Shown: piece after piece, positions 48,101 through 60,422 of the stretch
Position numbering within the stretch: position 1 is the stretch's first letter
Layout of the letters: every line of letters starts with the position of its first letter
Assembly: GCA_963724645.1 (NCBI GenBank)
Contig: CAVRVJ010000009.1
Location: 62,001 to 126,000 of the forward strand
Direction of reading: 5' to 3'
Source of the DNA: CAVXSP01 sp963724645
Lineage (GTDB): Bacteria; Acidobacteriota; Vicinamibacteria; Vicinamibacterales; SCN-69-37
Length of the DNA stretch: 64,000 nt
Made by a program: the position numbers and the translations under genes
Notes under the pieces: generated by a model
What the model was told of the DNA's origin: nothing
Database searches by the model: none
Seen by the model: the letters and a program-made list of their open reading frames with translations, nothing else

Positions 48101-48150
48101 CACGTTCCCAACTCAGTCAACACAACCTAACTTGTTCCGTTCCAACCCTT
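48101..48150 (+). promoter_or_regulatory. C-rich, G-poor rho leader, possible rut site
   Basis: In these 50 bases just before the rho start I count 20 C and only 4 G, in a genome where C and G are otherwise nearly balanced. Unstructured C-rich, G-poor RNA is what Rho binds. The leader also has no Shine-Dalgarno sequence before ATG 48151. Autoregulation of rho by Rho-dependent attenuation in the leader is known from E. coli; here it is inferred. Confidence 0.5.
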
Positions 48151-49569
48151 ATGGCGAACCACCACAGACGCTCCTCAGGGCGGCAGCCCATCGATACGGC
48201 CGTCGCTGATCAGAACCCGGAAAATGGAAACGGCGACGGCGCGGCCGACGCCGCCAGCGCCGAGCAGCAGGCCCCTGCCGCCGCCGACGGATCCCGTCCG
48301 CCTCGTCCCTCCACGCTGAATATCAACGATCTGAAGGACATGAGCATCCAGAAGCTCACCCAGGTCGCCAAGGATCTCAACGTCGCGGGCGCCACCGGCA
48401 TGCGCAAGCAGGATCTGATTTTCCAGATCCTCAAGGCGCAGACCGAGATGAGCGGGTTCATGTTTTCCGAGGGCGTGCTGGAAGTGCTGCCGGACGGCTT
48501 CGGCTTCCTGCGCGCGCCCGATTACAACTACCTGCCGGGGCCGGACGACATCTACGTGTCGCCGTCCCAGATTCGAAAGTTCGATCTGCAGACCGGCGAC
48601 ACGGTATCCGGCCAGGTCCGTCCGCCGAAGGATGGCGAGCGCTATTTCGCGCTCATCAAGGTCGAAGCGGTCAATTTCGAGGCGCCGGATCAGGCCCGGA
48701 ACAAGCTGTTCTTCGAGAACCTGACGCCTCTCTATCCGCAGGAGCGCCTGCGGCTCGAGACCACCGCGGACAACCTCTCGGCCCGCGTGATGGATCTCAT
48801 GACGCCGATCGGCAAGGGGCAGCGTGGGCTCATCGTTGCGCCGCCGCGCACTGGCAAGACCATGCTGCTGCAGAGCATCGCGCAGTCAATTACAACCAAC
48901 CATCCCGAGGTCTACCTCATCGTGCTGCTCATCGACGAGCGCCCTGAGGAAGTCACGGACATGCAGCGCTCCGTGCGAGGCGAGGTCATCTCGTCCACGT
49001 TCGACGAGCCGGCGCAGCGCCACGTGCAGGTCGCGGAGATGGTCATTGAAAAGGCCAAACGGCTGGTCGAACACAAGAAGGACGTCGTCATCCTTCTGGA
49101 TTCGATCACACGGCTGGCTCGCGCCTACAACACCGTGGCCCCGCCGTCGGGCAAGGTCCTCTCGGGCGGTCTCGATTCGAACGCGCTCCAGAAGCCGAAG
49201 CGGTTCTTCGGCGCCGCTCGGAACATCGAAGAGGGCGGCTCGATCACGATCATGTCCACCGCCCTCATCGACACCGGATCGCGCATGGACGACGTGATCT
49301 TCGAGGAATTCAAGGGCACGGGCAACATGGAAATCCACCTCGACCGGAAGCTGGTCGACAAGCGCGTGTTCCCGGCGATTGACATCATCAAGAGCGGCAC
49401 CCGCAAGGAAGAACTGCTCATCCCGAAAGAAGATCTGAACCGCATCTGGGTGCTCCGAAAAGTGCTCACCCCCCTCTCGCCCGTCGAAGCGATGGAGCTT
49501 CTGCTCGACAAGATGGGCAAGACGAAGAGCAACGCGGAGTTCCTGGCCGCCATGCAGAAGATGGGATGA
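48151..49569 (+). CDS. rho: transcription termination factor Rho
   Basis: Hexameric RNA-dependent ATPase that ends transcripts. 472 residues with an acidic/Ala-rich N-terminal extension of about 55 residues (DTAVADQNPENGNGDGAADA). Rho N-domain: LKDMSIQKLTQVAKDLNV; cold-shock-like RNA-binding domain: VLEVLPDGFGFLRAPDYNYL and DIYVSPSQIRKFDLQTGDTV. ATPase: IGKGQRGLIVAPPRTGKTML (Walker A), YLIVLLIDERPEEVTDMQRS, VVILLDSITRLARAYNTVAP (Q/R loop region) and GGLDSNALQKPKRFFGAARN. Intact frame. The stop overlaps the next gene (ATGA). Confidence 0.96.
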   Translation: MANHHRRSSGRQPIDTAVADQNPENGNGDGAADAASAEQQAPAAADGSRPPRPSTLNINDLKDMSIQKLTQVAKDLNVAGATGMRKQDLIFQILKAQTEMSGFMFSEGVLEVLPDGFGFLRAPDYNYLPGPDDIYVSPSQIRKFDLQTGDTVSGQVRPPKDGERYFALIKVEAVNFEAPDQARNKLFFENLTPLYPQERLRLETTADNLSARVMDLMTPIGKGQRGLIVAPPRTGKTMLLQSIAQSITTNHPEVYLIVLLIDERPEEVTDMQRSVRGEVISSTFDEPAQRHVQVAEMVIEKAKRLVEHKKDVVILLDSITRLARAYNTVAPPSGKVLSGGLDSNALQKPKRFFGAARNIEEGGSITIMSTALIDTGSRMDDVIFEEFKGTGNMEIHLDRKLVDKRVFPAIDIIKSGTRKEELLIPKEDLNRIWVLRKVLTPLSPVEAMELLLDKMGKTKSNAEFLAAMQKMG

Positions 49570-51528
49570 CGTTGCCGACCTGGCGCCGGCTTGCGATAAC
49601 CGCGGCGGCCTTTGCGGGCGCCGCTGTTCTCCTCGCGGCGCAGGGAACGTCGCCGTCGGGCGCCACGATTTTCCACCTCTACCTGCTCGGCCGCGATGCC
49701 GGGCGCGAAACCGATACCCTCTCCGTCGGACAAGACGGCAACCGCCATTTCGAAGCCACGTTCGCCTATCCGACCGCGGCGCCGAGGTCCGGCTCACGAC
49801 GTCCTTTGACGCCGCGGTCGACTGGTCCGCTCGCCATCTCGCGATGCGCGGACAGCCGTTTCGCGACGGGACCATCGACCTCGACCTCACCGTTGCCGGC
49901 GGCCGCGCGCAGATCCGCGATCGCGGCGCCGAGTCCAGCGTTGACATCGGCAGCAGTCCTTTCTTCCCCCTTGATGGAGCCGGGCCGATTGGGTTGCAGG
50001 AGCAGCTCATCCGGGTACTGGCGCAGCCACGGCCGGCCGAAGGAAATCGCGTCTGCGCCGGGTGGGCCGATCCACATCGAGAAGCGCGCGCCGACGAGCA
50101 GATCGATCTCGGCCGCCGGTCGCTTGCGCTGGAACGGCTCGCCATCGAAGGCCCCGTGTGGGGCCGCGAGACCGCCTGGGTCGAGCCGGGCGGCGATCTG
50201 GCGGCGCTGACGACCTGGGCGGCGAGGCTGCAGCCCTTGCGGCGGTACGGGACGGCTTCGAATCGCGGCTGGATCGCTTCCTGGAGGAAGCGACTCGGGA
50301 TCGGATCGACCGAGTTCGAGCGGATTAATGCCGCAGCGGTCACAGAGTATCCCGAAGGCGTGGTGCTCGTCGGCGCCACGGTCGTCGTCGGCGGCAAGCG
50401 GCCGCCGATTCCGGACGCGACCGTCGTGGTCCGCGGCGACCGCATCGTCGCCGTGGGTCCGTCGGCGCGCATCCGGCCGCCCGCAGAACTGCCGAAAGTC
50501 GAAGCCCGTGGCATGACCATCATCGCCGGCCTCTGGGACATGCAGGCATCTTCGCCGCATCGTGAATGGATGCCCGCGTATCTTGCGGCCGGGATCACAG
50601 GCGTGCGAAGCGTCAGCGGCCAGTCGGCGTTGCTGTCGGCACTTCGCGATGTTCTGGCCGAGGGTCATCGCTCGGTCCGCGGATGACGCTGGCGGGGCAC
50701 GGTCGATGGCGGGGGAGCGTCAGCCCTCGGAACGGTCCAGGCAGCATCGCCAGAGGACGGGAGGCAGGCGGTCCGCCGCTATCGTGGCGATGACTTCCGC
50801 CAGATCGAGGTCGGGAGCTCCGTCAGCCTGCCCGTCCTGCGCGCCATGGCCCTCGAGGCGCATCGATTCGGCGTGGTCGTGTCTGGCCCGGTGCCCTGAC
50901 GGCTTGACCACGGCGCAGGCGCTGGACGCGGGGCTCGATCAACTCGAATCAGTGCCGGCCGATCTCTCGACGGATGCCGCGATGGGCGCCGCGATGCCGC
51001 TGTTCCTGGCGCATCACACGATCCTGGAGCCGCTGGCAGCCTGGGCGGAGTTTCTTCGGCGGCCGAATGTCTGCTTCAATCGCGGCGTTCGAGCCCGGGA
51101 TTGCTCGAGCGCCGGCGTCGATCGAGCGCATGCTGGCCAGCCTGGGCGGCTCGGCGCCCGCGCCGGATCGGGCCGAGCCGCCGTCTCCGATCAACCTGAT
51201 TCGCGCGGCCAGAGCAGCCGGCGTCGTCGTCGTCGCCGGCAGCAACGGCGGTGTCCCTGGACTCAGCCTGCTCCGGGAACTGGAGCTCTTCGTGCAAGCC
51301 GGAATGGCGCCGCTCGAGGCCCTGCAAACCGCGACGTCGATCCCCGCGCAGTTGATGAGAATGGACGACAGCGGGACGATTGAGGCGGGCAAGCGGGCCG
51401 ATTTCGTCGTGCTCACCGCCGATCCGCTCGCGAACATCTCGAATCTGCGGACCGCCAAGTGGGTGGTTGCCAACGGCAAGCTGTACGATTGCGCGAAGTT
51501 GCGGAAGGCAGCGGGCTTCAGAAACTGA
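49566..51528 (+). CDS. amidohydrolase-like protein lacking metal ligands (frameshifted)
   Basis: Exported protein with a signal peptide (LAITAAAFAGAAVLLAAQG), an N-terminal domain of about 200 residues of unknown type, and a C-terminal amidohydrolase fold of the imidazolonepropionase/prolidase group. Fold markers: VVLVGATVVVGGKRPPIPDA, TIIAGLWDMQASSPHREWMP, YLAAGITGVRSVSG, VVVSGPVPDGLTTAQALDAG, VVVVAGSNGGVPGLSLLREL, PLEALQTATSIPAQLMR and GKRADFVVLTADPLANI. The positions of metal ligands are changed: the HxH after GLWDM reads QAS, the VAGH His reads SGP, the IEH His reads LES and the AGTD Asp reads AGSN. It is therefore probably not a hydrolase. Frame breaks lie near 49780, 50670-50800, 50895 and 51075. 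ATG 49566 overlaps the rho stop. Confidence 0.78.
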
Positions 51529-51535
51529 CCGCATC

Positions 51536-53407
51536 TCAACCCGGGATCTGCTGCGTCGCTGCAACCGGGCCGATCAACTCGCGCAGTTCTTCGCCCTCGA
51601 TCACTTCCTTTACGAGCAGACGGCCCGACAGCGTGTCGAGGATCTCGCGCCTGGCGATCAGGATGCGCTTCGCCTCGGACTCGGCCGACTCGACGAAGCG
51701 CTTGACCTCTGCGTCGATCACCCGCGCGGTGTCCTCGGCGTAGGCGCCGCGTTCGGGCATGAATGGCGACTCCAGAAACGGGCTGCGGCGCTGGCCTTCA
51801 TGGTTGACCGGGCCGATCGCCTCGCTCATGCCGTACTCGGTGACCATGGCCCGCGCGATGTCCGTCGCGCGCATCAGATCGTTCTGTGCGCCTGTCGACA
51901 CTTCGTTGAAGACGAGCCCCTCGGCGGTCCGGCCCCCCAGCAGCACCGCCAACTGGTTCTCCAGATCGCGCTTGGACATCAGATAGCGATCTTCAAGCGG
52001 AAGCTGCATCGTATAGCCGAGCGCCCCGAAGCCACGCTGCACGATTGAGATCTTGTGCACGGGATCGAGACCCGGAAGCACGGTCGCGACGATGGCGTGA
52101 CCGGACTCGTGGAACGCGACGATGCGGCGCTCGCGGTCGCTCATCACGCGCTTCTTCTCGAGGCCGGCGATGACCCGGTCGATCGCTTCCTCGAAATCGC
52201 TCCGGTCCACCGCGGTCTTGTCCCGGCGCGCGGCCAGGAGCGCGGCCTCGTTCACGAGGTTCGCGAGGTCGGCGCCGGCGAAGCCGGCGGTGCGTGCGGC
52301 GATCACGCGCAACTCGACGTTCGCCGCCAACGTGACCTGCTTGACATGAATCTTCAGGATTGCCTCGCGTCCGTTCACGTCGGGCTTGTCGACCAGCACC
52401 TGACGATCGAAACGGCCCGGCCGGAGCAGGGCCGGATCGAGCACCTCCGGCCGGTTCGTGGCGGCCATGATAATGACGCCTTTCTTCGCGTCGAAGCCGT
52501 CCATTTCCGCGAGCAACTGATTCAGTGTCTGTTCCCGTTCCTCGTGCCCGCCCATCGGCGACTGCATGCGGACCTTGCCCAACGCATCGAGTTCGTCGAT
52601 GAAGACAATGCACGGCGCCTTCAATTCGGCCTGCCGGAACAGGTCGCGCACCCGCGCGGCGCCGACGCCGACGAACATCTCGACGAACTCCGAGCCACTG
52701 AGGCTGAAGAAAGGCACTTTCGCTTCGCCCGCGACGGCGCGCGCCAGCAGGGTCTTTCCGGTGCCAGGCGGGCCGACCAGGAGGACGCCTTTCGGGATAC
52801 GGCCGCCGATGGTGGTGTACTTCTTCGGGGTCTTCAGGAATTCGACGATTTCCTTCAGCTCGTTCTCGGCCTCATCAACGCCGGCGACATCTCCGAAGCT
52901 CGTCTTGACGTCGTCTTCCGCGTAGATCTTCGCGCGGCTGCGCGCGAACGACATGATGCCGCCTTCGGCGCCGCTCATGCGCCGGAAGAAAAAGCTCCAG
53001 AGGGCGACCAGCACGAGCAACGGCAGCACCCAGCTCAGCAGGTCGGTCAACCACCGGCTTTGCGGATCGGCGTGGAACTTGACCCTCTGCTGCTCGAGCT
53101 GTTCGACAAGCTTGGGGTCGTCCAGTTTGTTGGTCGTGAAGCCGGTTTCCTTGTTGTTCGGATCGAGGTACTTGCCGTGGATCGTGTCCGGCCCGATGAT
53201 GACCTCGGCCAGCCGGCCCTGCGCCAGCTGTGACTTGAAGTCCGAATAATCGAGCGTGGTGCCTTCGCGCAGCGTGGCGCTGACGATGTTGAACACGAGC
53301 ACGAGGACGAACAGGCCCAGGCCGAACCACACCGGCGAGACCGACCGGCGGCCCGGCGGCCGACCTTTGAGACCGACGCGACGATTTGGGTCCGGTGGGA
53401 ATGGCAT
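51536..53407 (-). CDS. ftsH: ATP-dependent zinc metalloprotease FtsH
   Basis: Membrane-anchored AAA+ protease that degrades misfolded membrane and regulatory proteins. 623 residues: helix 1 (VWFGLGLFVLVLVFNIVSAT), periplasmic part, helix 2 (LLSWVLPLLVLVALWSFFF), then FGDVAGVDEAENELKEIVEF, Walker A GVLLVGPPGTGKTLLARAVA, Walker B CIVFIDELDALGKVRM and arginine-finger region LLRPGRFDRQVLVDKPDV. The zinc site is in RRIVAFHESGHAIVATVLPG. The C-terminal tail ends IGPVAATQQIPG. It starts three bases downstream of the clpB stop, forming a protein quality-control operon. Confidence 0.95.
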   Translation of the reverse strand: MPFPPDPNRRVGLKGRPPGRRSVSPVWFGLGLFVLVLVFNIVSATLREGTTLDYSDFKSQLAQGRLAEVIIGPDTIHGKYLDPNNKETGFTTNKLDDPKLVEQLEQQRVKFHADPQSRWLTDLLSWVLPLLVLVALWSFFFRRMSGAEGGIMSFARSRAKIYAEDDVKTSFGDVAGVDEAENELKEIVEFLKTPKKYTTIGGRIPKGVLLVGPPGTGKTLLARAVAGEAKVPFFSLSGSEFVEMFVGVGAARVRDLFRQAELKAPCIVFIDELDALGKVRMQSPMGGHEEREQTLNQLLAEMDGFDAKKGVIIMAATNRPEVLDPALLRPGRFDRQVLVDKPDVNGREAILKIHVKQVTLAANVELRVIAARTAGFAGADLANLVNEAALLAARRDKTAVDRSDFEEAIDRVIAGLEKKRVMSDRERRIVAFHESGHAIVATVLPGLDPVHKISIVQRGFGALGYTMQLPLEDRYLMSKRDLENQLAVLLGGRTAEGLVFNEVSTGAQNDLMRATDIARAMVTEYGMSEAIGPVNHEGQRRSPFLESPFMPERGAYAEDTARVIDAEVKRFVESAESEAKRILIARREILDTLSGRLLVKEVIEGEELRELIGPVAATQQIPG

Positions 53408-53410
53408 GAA

Positions 53411-56033
<2,623 letters not shown>

Positions 56034-56111
56034 CAGTGACCTCTCAGGCCTCAGGCCACGGGCGCCGGGCCTCAGTTCGGATTGAACGCCACACAAGGGC
56101 CTGGACCTGGC

Positions 56112-57111
56112 CTAGGGGCTGAGGCCTTCCAGCGCTCTTAACTCCTCATACAACTTCCGTTCCTTCAGCGAGAGCTGGGTCGGAATCTGCACGTCAACCG
56201 TCGCATACAGGTCTCCGCGCTGATCGGGTTTGCCGACCGTTGGCATGCCGTGTCCCCGGAGGCGAAACTTCCGGCCTGTCCCTGTCATTTCTGGAACCTT
56301 CAGACGAAGGGTCGAGCCCGACAGCGCGGGCACGGCGACTTCGCCGCCGAGGACCGCGGTGGTCACGGGCAACGCCACTCGGACGTGCAGGTCCTGACCT
56401 TGCCGTTCGAACCGCGGGTGCGGAAGAATCCGCACGATCAGGAAGAGATCCCCGGGTTGGCCGCCAGGGGACGGCTCGCCTTCGCCCGCCACGCGAACGC
56501 GCGCGCCGTCCTTGACGCCGGAGGGAATTCGCACCTCGACTGAACGCGACGTATCGTTCCCCTGGATCATCAGACGCCGGCTCGTCCCGACGTACGCCTC
56601 TTCGAGCGTCAACTCGACGGGCTGCTCGAGGTCGCGGCCGCGCCGCGGCCGCTCCGCGCGACGGCGCCCGGCCGAGGCGCCCGGCGCGGCGCCGCCGCCA
56701 AATCCTCCGGCGCCTCCAAAGAACGTGTGAAAGAAATCGGAGAACGGGTCGTCGGTACCGAACATCTCACGCATGTCCTCGGCAGACATCGTGCGGTAGC
56801 CGGCGCCGCCGGGACCGCCGCCCATGTTGACGTTCCAGCTGCCGGCGGCCCCGCCCGCGGCGCCCGGAGGCGCCTGATGCTCGGTACGCTCTCCAATTCG
56901 CGCCCAGTTCATCGTACTTGCGCCGCTTATCCGGGTCGCCAAGCACTTCGTTCGCTTCGTTGATCTCCTTGAACTTGGCTTCCGCGGTCTTGTCGCCGGG
57001 GTTCAGGTCCGGGTGATACTTGCGCGCGAGCTTTCGGTACGCGCGCTTGATGTCGGCATCGGTTGCCGTCTTTGCCACGCCGAGGACTGCGTAGTAGTCC
57101 CTGAACTCCAC
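56112..57111 (-). CDS. DnaJ-family co-chaperone, CbpA-like (one frameshift)
   Basis: J-domain protein of about 332 residues that stimulates DnaK. MEFRDYYAVLGVAKTATDAD and YRKLARKYHPDLNPGDKTAE carry the HPD motif. A Gly-rich region follows (GGGPGGAGYR, FFGGAGGFGGGAAPG) with DPFSDFFHTFFGG, then two beta-sandwich substrate domains (VELTLEEAYVGTSRRLMIQG, VRIPSGVKDGARVRVAGEGE, RFRLRGHGMP-like FRLRGHGMPTVGKPDQRGDL). The Cys-rich zinc domain of DnaJ is absent, so it is CbpA-like. One break near 56905 splits the J-domain from the rest. GTG 57111 is used. Confidence 0.91.
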
Positions 57112-57171
57112 CGATCCATGATACCGGCACTGGCTCCCGCGTTTCGCCCGAGCAGGCCACTAGAATAGTTC

Positions 57172-57885
57172 GTGCCCTTCGACGTCCAGGCGGCGGACTT
57201 TCTCACCGTCGGCTTGTTGGTGGGCATCGAGGGCCTGCTCAGCGCCGACAACGCGCTGGTGATGGCCGTCATGGTGATGGGCCTGCCCGACGCCGCCCAT
57301 AAGAAGGTTCTCAGCTACGGACTGGTCGGCGCATTTGTCTTCCGGATCGTCGCGACGCTGCTGGCGCTGTATCTCATCAAGCTCGCTCTTCCGAAGCTCC
57401 TCGGCGGCCTGTACTTGCTGTACCTGACGTACAGCCACTTTTCGCAGGCAGGCGGGTCGGAGGCCCGCCGGACTCCTCCCAAGGCGAAGCCCGCGTTCGG
57501 ACTTTCCGCTTTCTGGGCAACCGTCGTGCGCATCGAGCTGGTCAATCTGGCGTTTTCCATCGATTCGATTCTGGTGGCGGTCGGAATGTCCCGGAAGACC
57601 TGGGTGGTCCTCACCGGCGGTGTGCTGGGGATTCTCGCGATGCGGGTGGTGGTCGGACAGTTGCTTCGGTTGATCAAGAGCTACCCGGCATTGGTGGACG
57701 GAGCCTTCGTCATCATCGCGTGGGTCGCCCTGAAGCTCATCGCAGACTACGGCCAGTCGATGGGCTGGATCGACTGGGAGATCTCTCAGCCGGTCGAGCT
57801 CGGCATCGTGATGGGGATCTTTATCGCGGCGTACGCCTATGCGCGGTGGGTGGGACCGAAGACGGTCTCGGACTCGCCGGAGTGA
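57172..57885 (+). CDS. TerC-family integral membrane protein
   Basis: 237 residues with about seven membrane helices. Opens DFLTVGLLVGIEGLLSADNA, the TerC signature with conserved Glu and Asp, then LSYGLVGAFVFRIVATLLAL, IELVNLAFSIDSILVAVGMS (second acidic signature) and GAFVIIAWVALKLIADYG. TerC proteins help metal loading, mainly manganese export in several bacteria; the name from tellurite resistance is historical. The start is GTG 57172. Its 3' end overlaps the convergent symporter gene by 65 bases. Confidence 0.9.
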   Translation: MPFDVQAADFLTVGLLVGIEGLLSADNALVMAVMVMGLPDAAHKKVLSYGLVGAFVFRIVATLLALYLIKLALPKLLGGLYLLYLTYSHFSQAGGSEARRTPPKAKPAFGLSAFWATVVRIELVNLAFSIDSILVAVGMSRKTWVVLTGGVLGILAMRVVVGQLLRLIKSYPALVDGAFVIIAWVALKLIADYGQSMGWIDWEISQPVELGIVMGIFIAAYAYARWVGPKTVSDSPE

Positions 57886-59257
57886 CGCGCGTCAGTGCGG
57901 CGACGGCCAGAAACGTCATTCCACTGCCGACCAACCCGACGAGCGTGGGGGACACCCATCCGAATCCGCGCCCGTCCGTGGCGAAGTGCACGGCGACGAG
58001 CAGCGAAACGCCCGCCACGATTCCGGCGAACGCGCTGCGGCGGCCGGCGTGCGGCAGATACAACCCTCCAAGGATCGGCACGAACAGACTGACGACCAGA
58101 ACCGAATAGAACATCGTCAGAGCCGTCAGGACCGTGCCGAAGACGAAGGTCAGCAAGAAGCCCACGGCGCCGCCGAGGACCGCGGCGAGGCGCGCAGCCT
58201 GCAGCACCTGAGCATCACTCGCATCAGGGCGAAACAGGCCTTTGTAGAAATCGCGGGCACCCGATGTCGACAGCATGAACAGCACGGCGTCGGCGGCACT
58301 GAGCTCGGCGGAGAACACGGCCGCGAGCGCGAAGCCCCCGACGCCGATCGGCACGGCGGAAAGAATTGTCGGCAGCGCCAGGTCCTTCGCGAGGTCTGGA
58401 AACAGCGTGCGCGCGCTCAGCCCGAGCGCCACGGGGATGAAGGCGAAGAGCATCAGGGCCACGCCGTTCCAGGCAATACCGCGGGTCAGCGCCCGTTCGT
58501 CCCGGGCGCCGAAGGCCTTCTGCAGCAGGGCTGGCGAAAGAAAAAATGCCGGGCCGGTGAGAAACAGGAACGGCCACCCTTGGCCGCCGGCGTTGACGTG
58601 CCACAGATCGAGCTGGCCCGGATTGAGGCGCTGCACCATCGACCAGCCGCCCGCCGCCGCGAGAGCGAGCGGCGTGGCCAGCGCGAAGCCGGCGAGCTTG
58701 ACGGTCAATTGGATGGCGTTGACGCGCGCCGCGCTGGCCAGCCCGCCACCGATGAAATACGCCGTCATGACCAGGGCCCCGATAAAGCAGCCCGCTGAGT
58801 GCGACACGCCGCCCGCGATACTCAGCACAGCGGCGATCCCGTTCAGCTGGGCGCACAGGACCCACAGCGTGCCGACCCAGATGAGGCCGGCGGCAAGACC
58901 GCGAACCGCGCGGCCGTACCGCTGTTCGAGAAAGTCGCCAACAGTGAGGAGGTTGTGCCGCTTGGCCTCGCGCCAGATCCGCGGTCCGATCCAGAACGCG
59001 AGCACGAGGGACCCGAGTCCCGCGCTGCCGTTCCACCACCAGGCCGACAGACCCTCGCGGTAAGCGAGATCGGTCGCTCCGACGGTCGAGCCGGCGCCAA
59101 TGTTGGGCGCCAGGAAGGTGGCGAAGATCAGGCCCGCGCCGAGCGACCGGCCGCTTACGAAGAAATCGCCCGTCATCCGGACGCGCCGGCTGATCCATGC
59201 GCCAAGGACAATCAGGCCGCCGGAGTAGACGACGAGAAGAATGAGTAGAGGTGTCAT
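57821..59257 (-). CDS. sodium:solute symporter family protein
   Basis: 478 residues with about 13 membrane helices, SSS family. N-terminus LLILLVVYSGGLIVLGAWIS and FATFLAPNIGAGSTVGATDL, the latter the helix-1/2 region with sodium-site residues; SIAGGVSHSAGCFIGALVMT, AAVFSAELSAADAVLFMLST (sodium-site helix 8 signature) and FVPILGGLYLPHAGRRSAFA follow. Solute unknown. It converges with terC and lies just past the terminator of the P1 peptidase gene. Confidence 0.9.
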   Translation of the reverse strand: MTPLLILLVVYSGGLIVLGAWISRRVRMTGDFFVSGRSLGAGLIFATFLAPNIGAGSTVGATDLAYREGLSAWWWNGSAGLGSLVLAFWIGPRIWREAKRHNLLTVGDFLEQRYGRAVRGLAAGLIWVGTLWVLCAQLNGIAAVLSIAGGVSHSAGCFIGALVMTAYFIGGGLASAARVNAIQLTVKLAGFALATPLALAAAGGWSMVQRLNPGQLDLWHVNAGGQGWPFLFLTGPAFFLSPALLQKAFGARDERALTRGIAWNGVALMLFAFIPVALGLSARTLFPDLAKDLALPTILSAVPIGVGGFALAAVFSAELSAADAVLFMLSTSGARDFYKGLFRPDASDAQVLQAARLAAVLGGAVGFLLTFVFGTVLTALTMFYSVLVVSLFVPILGGLYLPHAGRRSAFAGIVAGVSLLVAVHFATDGRGFGWVSPTLVGLVGSGMTFLAVAALTRVTPASPRPSSVPPTAHRRTPR

Positions 59258-59265
59258 CGAGAAAC

Positions 59266-59285
59266 AAGACCCGGTGCCGGGTCTT
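59266..59285 (-). terminator. hairpin at the end of the P1 peptidase gene
   Basis: AAGACCCGG (59266-59274) and CCGGGTCTT (59277-59285) are perfect inverted copies, the stem overlapping the peptidase stop codon. A short GTTTCTC follows on the minus strand, so termination strength is moderate. It also separates this gene from the symporter start 9 bases on. Confidence 0.6.
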
Positions 59286-60368
59286 ATTTTCCTGTGAGGT
59301 CTGAAATCGACGGGTAACCGGGCAAGCCCTTCGCCAGCCGGACTGCGCGTTCAATCGCATCGGAGACTGCCTCGGCGGCGAGCGCGCCGATCCGGCTGAC
59401 GTCCGGCGCCTGTGCGCTCGCAAGCGATCCCGTGGCCAACGCAAAGACCGTGTCGCCATCGTTGGCAGTGTGCGAAGGCACGATCGACCGGGCGAGGCCA
59501 TCCTGCGCCATCTGCGCGACCTTGAGCGCCTGGGCCTTGGTCAGCTTCGCGTTTGTGGCGACGACGGCGAGCGTCGTGTTCTCGAGCAGAGCGGGCGGCA
59601 GGCTCGGTGCTGCCACGCAAGAGCGAGAACGGATCTTCGAACGTCTTGCCGTCGGCCGAGCGGGCGCCCGCAAGCGGCTTGCCGGTACGCCTGTCAATGA
59701 CCGTGCCGGAGGCGTTGACCGCGACAAGCGCGCCGACGAGGAGGCCGTTAGGCGCGTGCGAGAGCGGCCGTGCCGATCCCTCCCTTCATTGGCCGGTCCC
59801 CGCCGCCAAACTTGCCGACCGTGGCGCCGGCGCCGGCGCCGACCGAACCTTCATCGATGGCGCCGTCGTGTGCCTGCCGCGCGGCATCGTAGCCGCATCT
59901 GGCGTCCGGTCGCACCTCGGGGCGGCCGCCGATGGGCAAATCGAAAAGCACCGCGCCAGTGACGATCGGCACGTAGGCGCCGCCGAACGGGAACCCAATC
60001 TTCTGCTCTTCGAGATACTTCATGACGCCTGTGCGAGCGTCCAATCCAAACGCGCTGCCGCCGGTGAGCAGCACCGCATGGACCACGGAGACGGTGTTTT
60101 CCGGCCGCAGCAGATCGGTCTCGACGGTCCCGGGAGCCCCGCCGCGCTGATCGACAGCGCCTACGGTGTCGGGCGGCAGCAGCACCACCGTGCAGCCGGT
60201 CGGGCGCTCGGCCAAGGTCACCTGACCGACGCGCACGCCAGGCACCGCCGTGATTCCGGTGGATCCCGACTGAGCCTGCGGGTTCCCAAGCGCCATCATG
60301 TTTGCAGCGAGAACGACGCCAATCAGCCGGCGCGAAGAGAACGCAGGTCGGTCTGTGGAAGACTCCAC
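59284..60368 (-). CDS. P1-family (DmpA/ArgJ-like) peptidase, exported (frameshifted)
   Basis: Ntn-fold aminopeptidase of the DmpA type, normally self-cleaving into two chains. A GTG at 60368 gives a signal peptide (RRLIGVVLAANMMALGNPQA), then ITAVPGVRVGQVTL, VHAVLLTGGSAFGLDARTGV, GAYVPIVTGAVLFDLPIGGR and SVGAGAGATVGKFGGGDRPM, a typical order. After breaks near 59765 and 59615, the second chain starts at ENTTLAVVATNAKLTKAQAL, where the nucleophile is expected to be the Thr after Asn (or next to it), and continues DGDTVFALATGS. Likely periplasmic and active on peptides with an N-terminal D- or beta-residue, though the substrate is unknown. Confidence 0.88.
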
Positions 60369-60422
60369 GACATCCTTGAGTTTCCCACAGAATCGGCCTC
60401 CGTCCCCCTTTATCATTGTTCC

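Noticed and set aside
57821..57885. Overlap of terC and symporter 3' ends as a sign of fusion or misassembly
   Set aside because: The two genes converge, each has a complete family-length product, and short 3' overlaps are common.
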